Below, piece after piece: positions 23,449 to 23,998 of a stretch of 23,998 nucleotides of DNA. The notes under the pieces are model-generated. The model searched no databases. It saw only the letters and a list, made by a program, of their open reading frames with translations, and was not told the origin of the DNA. The first letter of the stretch is position 1, and each line of letters starts with the position of its first letter. The DNA is taken from contig JAFGKB010000130.1 in the NCBI GenBank assembly GCA_016928755.1, forward strand, positions 1 to 23,998, in the 5' to 3' direction. This DNA is from Anaerolineae bacterium. GTDB taxonomy: Bacteria; Chloroflexota; Anaerolineae; B4-G1; SLSP01. Position numbers and translations under genes: made by a program.

Positions 23449-23943
23449 ATGGGAACAAAAGGTAGAGAGATTGTAGGTATGGACGTTGAGAAACTGCTCG
23501 AACTGCTTAATAAGGCATTCGCCGACGAGTGGTTGGCCTATTACCAGTACTGGGTCGGGGCAAAGGTCGTACAAGGACCGATGCGCGGTGTAGTCGCCGG
23601 GGAGTTAGAGGAACACGCAGCAGAAGAACTAGAGCACGCCGAAATGCTCACCGAGCGTATCCTCCAGTTGGGCGGGACACCGTTACTACGCCCCACCGAT
23701 TGGTATGAGATGACAAATTGCGGGTATGAAACTCCCGAAGATAGCTACGTGGAGACACTCTTGGAGCAGAATATCAAGGGGGAACGCTGCGCTATCGAAG
23801 TCTATCATAAGTTAGCCCAACTCACGAAAGACACTGATCCAATTACATATAATATGGTGCTGGAAATTCTCACTGATGAGGTCGAACACGAAGAAGATTT
23901 ACAAGCTATCGTGGAAGACATCCAACTTATGAAGAAACGGTAA
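23449..23943 (+). CDS. DpsL/thioferritin-like ferritin (DNA-protection-type, archaeal-like)
   Basis: A 164-aa ferritin-like four-helix bundle protein. The opening GREIVGMDVEKLLELLNKAF, the segment YYQYWVGAKVVQGPMRG and NIKGERCAIEVYHKL closely resemble DpsL/thioferritin proteins known from archaea and some anaerobic bacteria, which use H2O2 to oxidise iron and store it in 12-subunit cages. Likely di-iron ligands are Glu27, Glu60, His63, Glu112, Glu144 and His148. Cys91 (NCGY) and Cys114 (GERC) correspond to the cysteine pair that defines the thioferritin type. The ATG follows a strong AAGGAGG. It lies 72 bp after the nuclease gene, on the same strand. An oxidative-stress and iron-detoxification role is inferred from family. 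Confidence 0.88.
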   Translation: MGTKGREIVGMDVEKLLELLNKAFADEWLAYYQYWVGAKVVQGPMRGVVAGELEEHAAEELEHAEMLTERILQLGGTPLLRPTDWYEMTNCGYETPEDSYVETLLEQNIKGERCAIEVYHKLAQLTKDTDPITYNMVLEILTDEVEHEEDLQAIVEDIQLMKKR

Positions 23944-23959
23944 TAGCGGTACGTAAACC

Positions 23960-23998
23960 GTGATACGTGAGGAGTGATGCGTGATGCGTGATGCGTGA
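23960..23998. repeat. Heptanucleotide tandem repeat (GTGATGC) running off the window
   Basis: After the ferritin gene, the + strand reads GTGATAC, GTGAGGA, GTGATGC, GTGATGC, GTGATGC, GTGA in unbroken 7-bp register. The last three full copies are identical and the first two are degenerate. The array continues past the end of the window, so its full length is unknown. Confidence 0.85.

Noticed and set aside
1..23998. CRISPR array, tRNA, rRNA, insertion sequence, prophage or a defence system
   Set aside because: No spaced direct repeats, clover-leaf sequences, transposase motifs or defence domain sets were seen. NurA alone is not evidence of a HerA-type defence system.

Overview
The window looks like chromosomal DNA of a Gram-positive-type (monoderm) bacterium, most likely a Chloroflexota member (Anaerolineae or a relative). 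I infer this from the style of the division and cell-wall proteins, a NurA-domain nuclease, a DpsL/thioferritin-like protein, a DUF1622 protein and a very large LuxR-output sensor kinase. No rRNA, tRNA or other phylogenetic marker is present, so the assignment is an inference.

Layout: (1) 1-984 holds a + strand lipoprotein gene, convergent with the next unit. (2) 985-4674, - strand, holds a DUF1622 membrane protein and a 1061-aa one-piece two-component system (7TM-type membrane region, nidogen-like ectodomain, HAMP, HisKA_3 kinase, receiver, LuxR-type HTH). The kinase gene has its own near-consensus promoter. (3) 4675-4914 is a non-coding spacer with two hairpins downstream of ftsZ. (4) 4915-21903, - strand, is an almost gapless dcw (division and cell wall) operon. 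In transcription order it reads mraZ, rsmH, ftsL-like, ftsI, murF, mraY, murD, ftsW, murG, cvpA-like, murC, a 46-aa basic protein, murB, ddl, ftsQ, ftsA, ftsZ. murE is missing between ftsI and murF. (5) 21904-22194 is a divergent control region. It has a sigma70-type mraZ promoter, three TGGGG boxes phased at exactly 10 bp (MraZ-binding repeats), a perfect 14-bp inverted repeat, and a promoter whose -10 box sits 6 nt from the ATG of the next gene. (6) 22195-23943, + strand, holds a NurA-domain nuclease and a DpsL/thioferritin-like ferritin. (7) The window ends inside a heptanucleotide tandem repeat.

How the genes work together: MurB, MurC, MurD and MurF with Ddl build the UDP-MurNAc-pentapeptide (the MurE step must be encoded elsewhere). 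MraY and MurG convert it to lipid II, and FtsW/FtsI polymerise and cross-link it at the septum. FtsZ and FtsA form the cytoplasmic ring, and FtsQ/FtsL link it to the synthase. MraZ probably autoregulates the operon through the phased boxes. The flanking sensor, nuclease and ferritin genes are not obviously part of the division pathway.

Most of the window is a conserved locus. The parts that may be new are the membrane-anchored sensor/transcription-factor fusion with its nidogen-like sensor domain, the 46-aa basic protein between murC and murB, the long ftsW/murG overlap, and the control region between mraZ and the nuclease gene.
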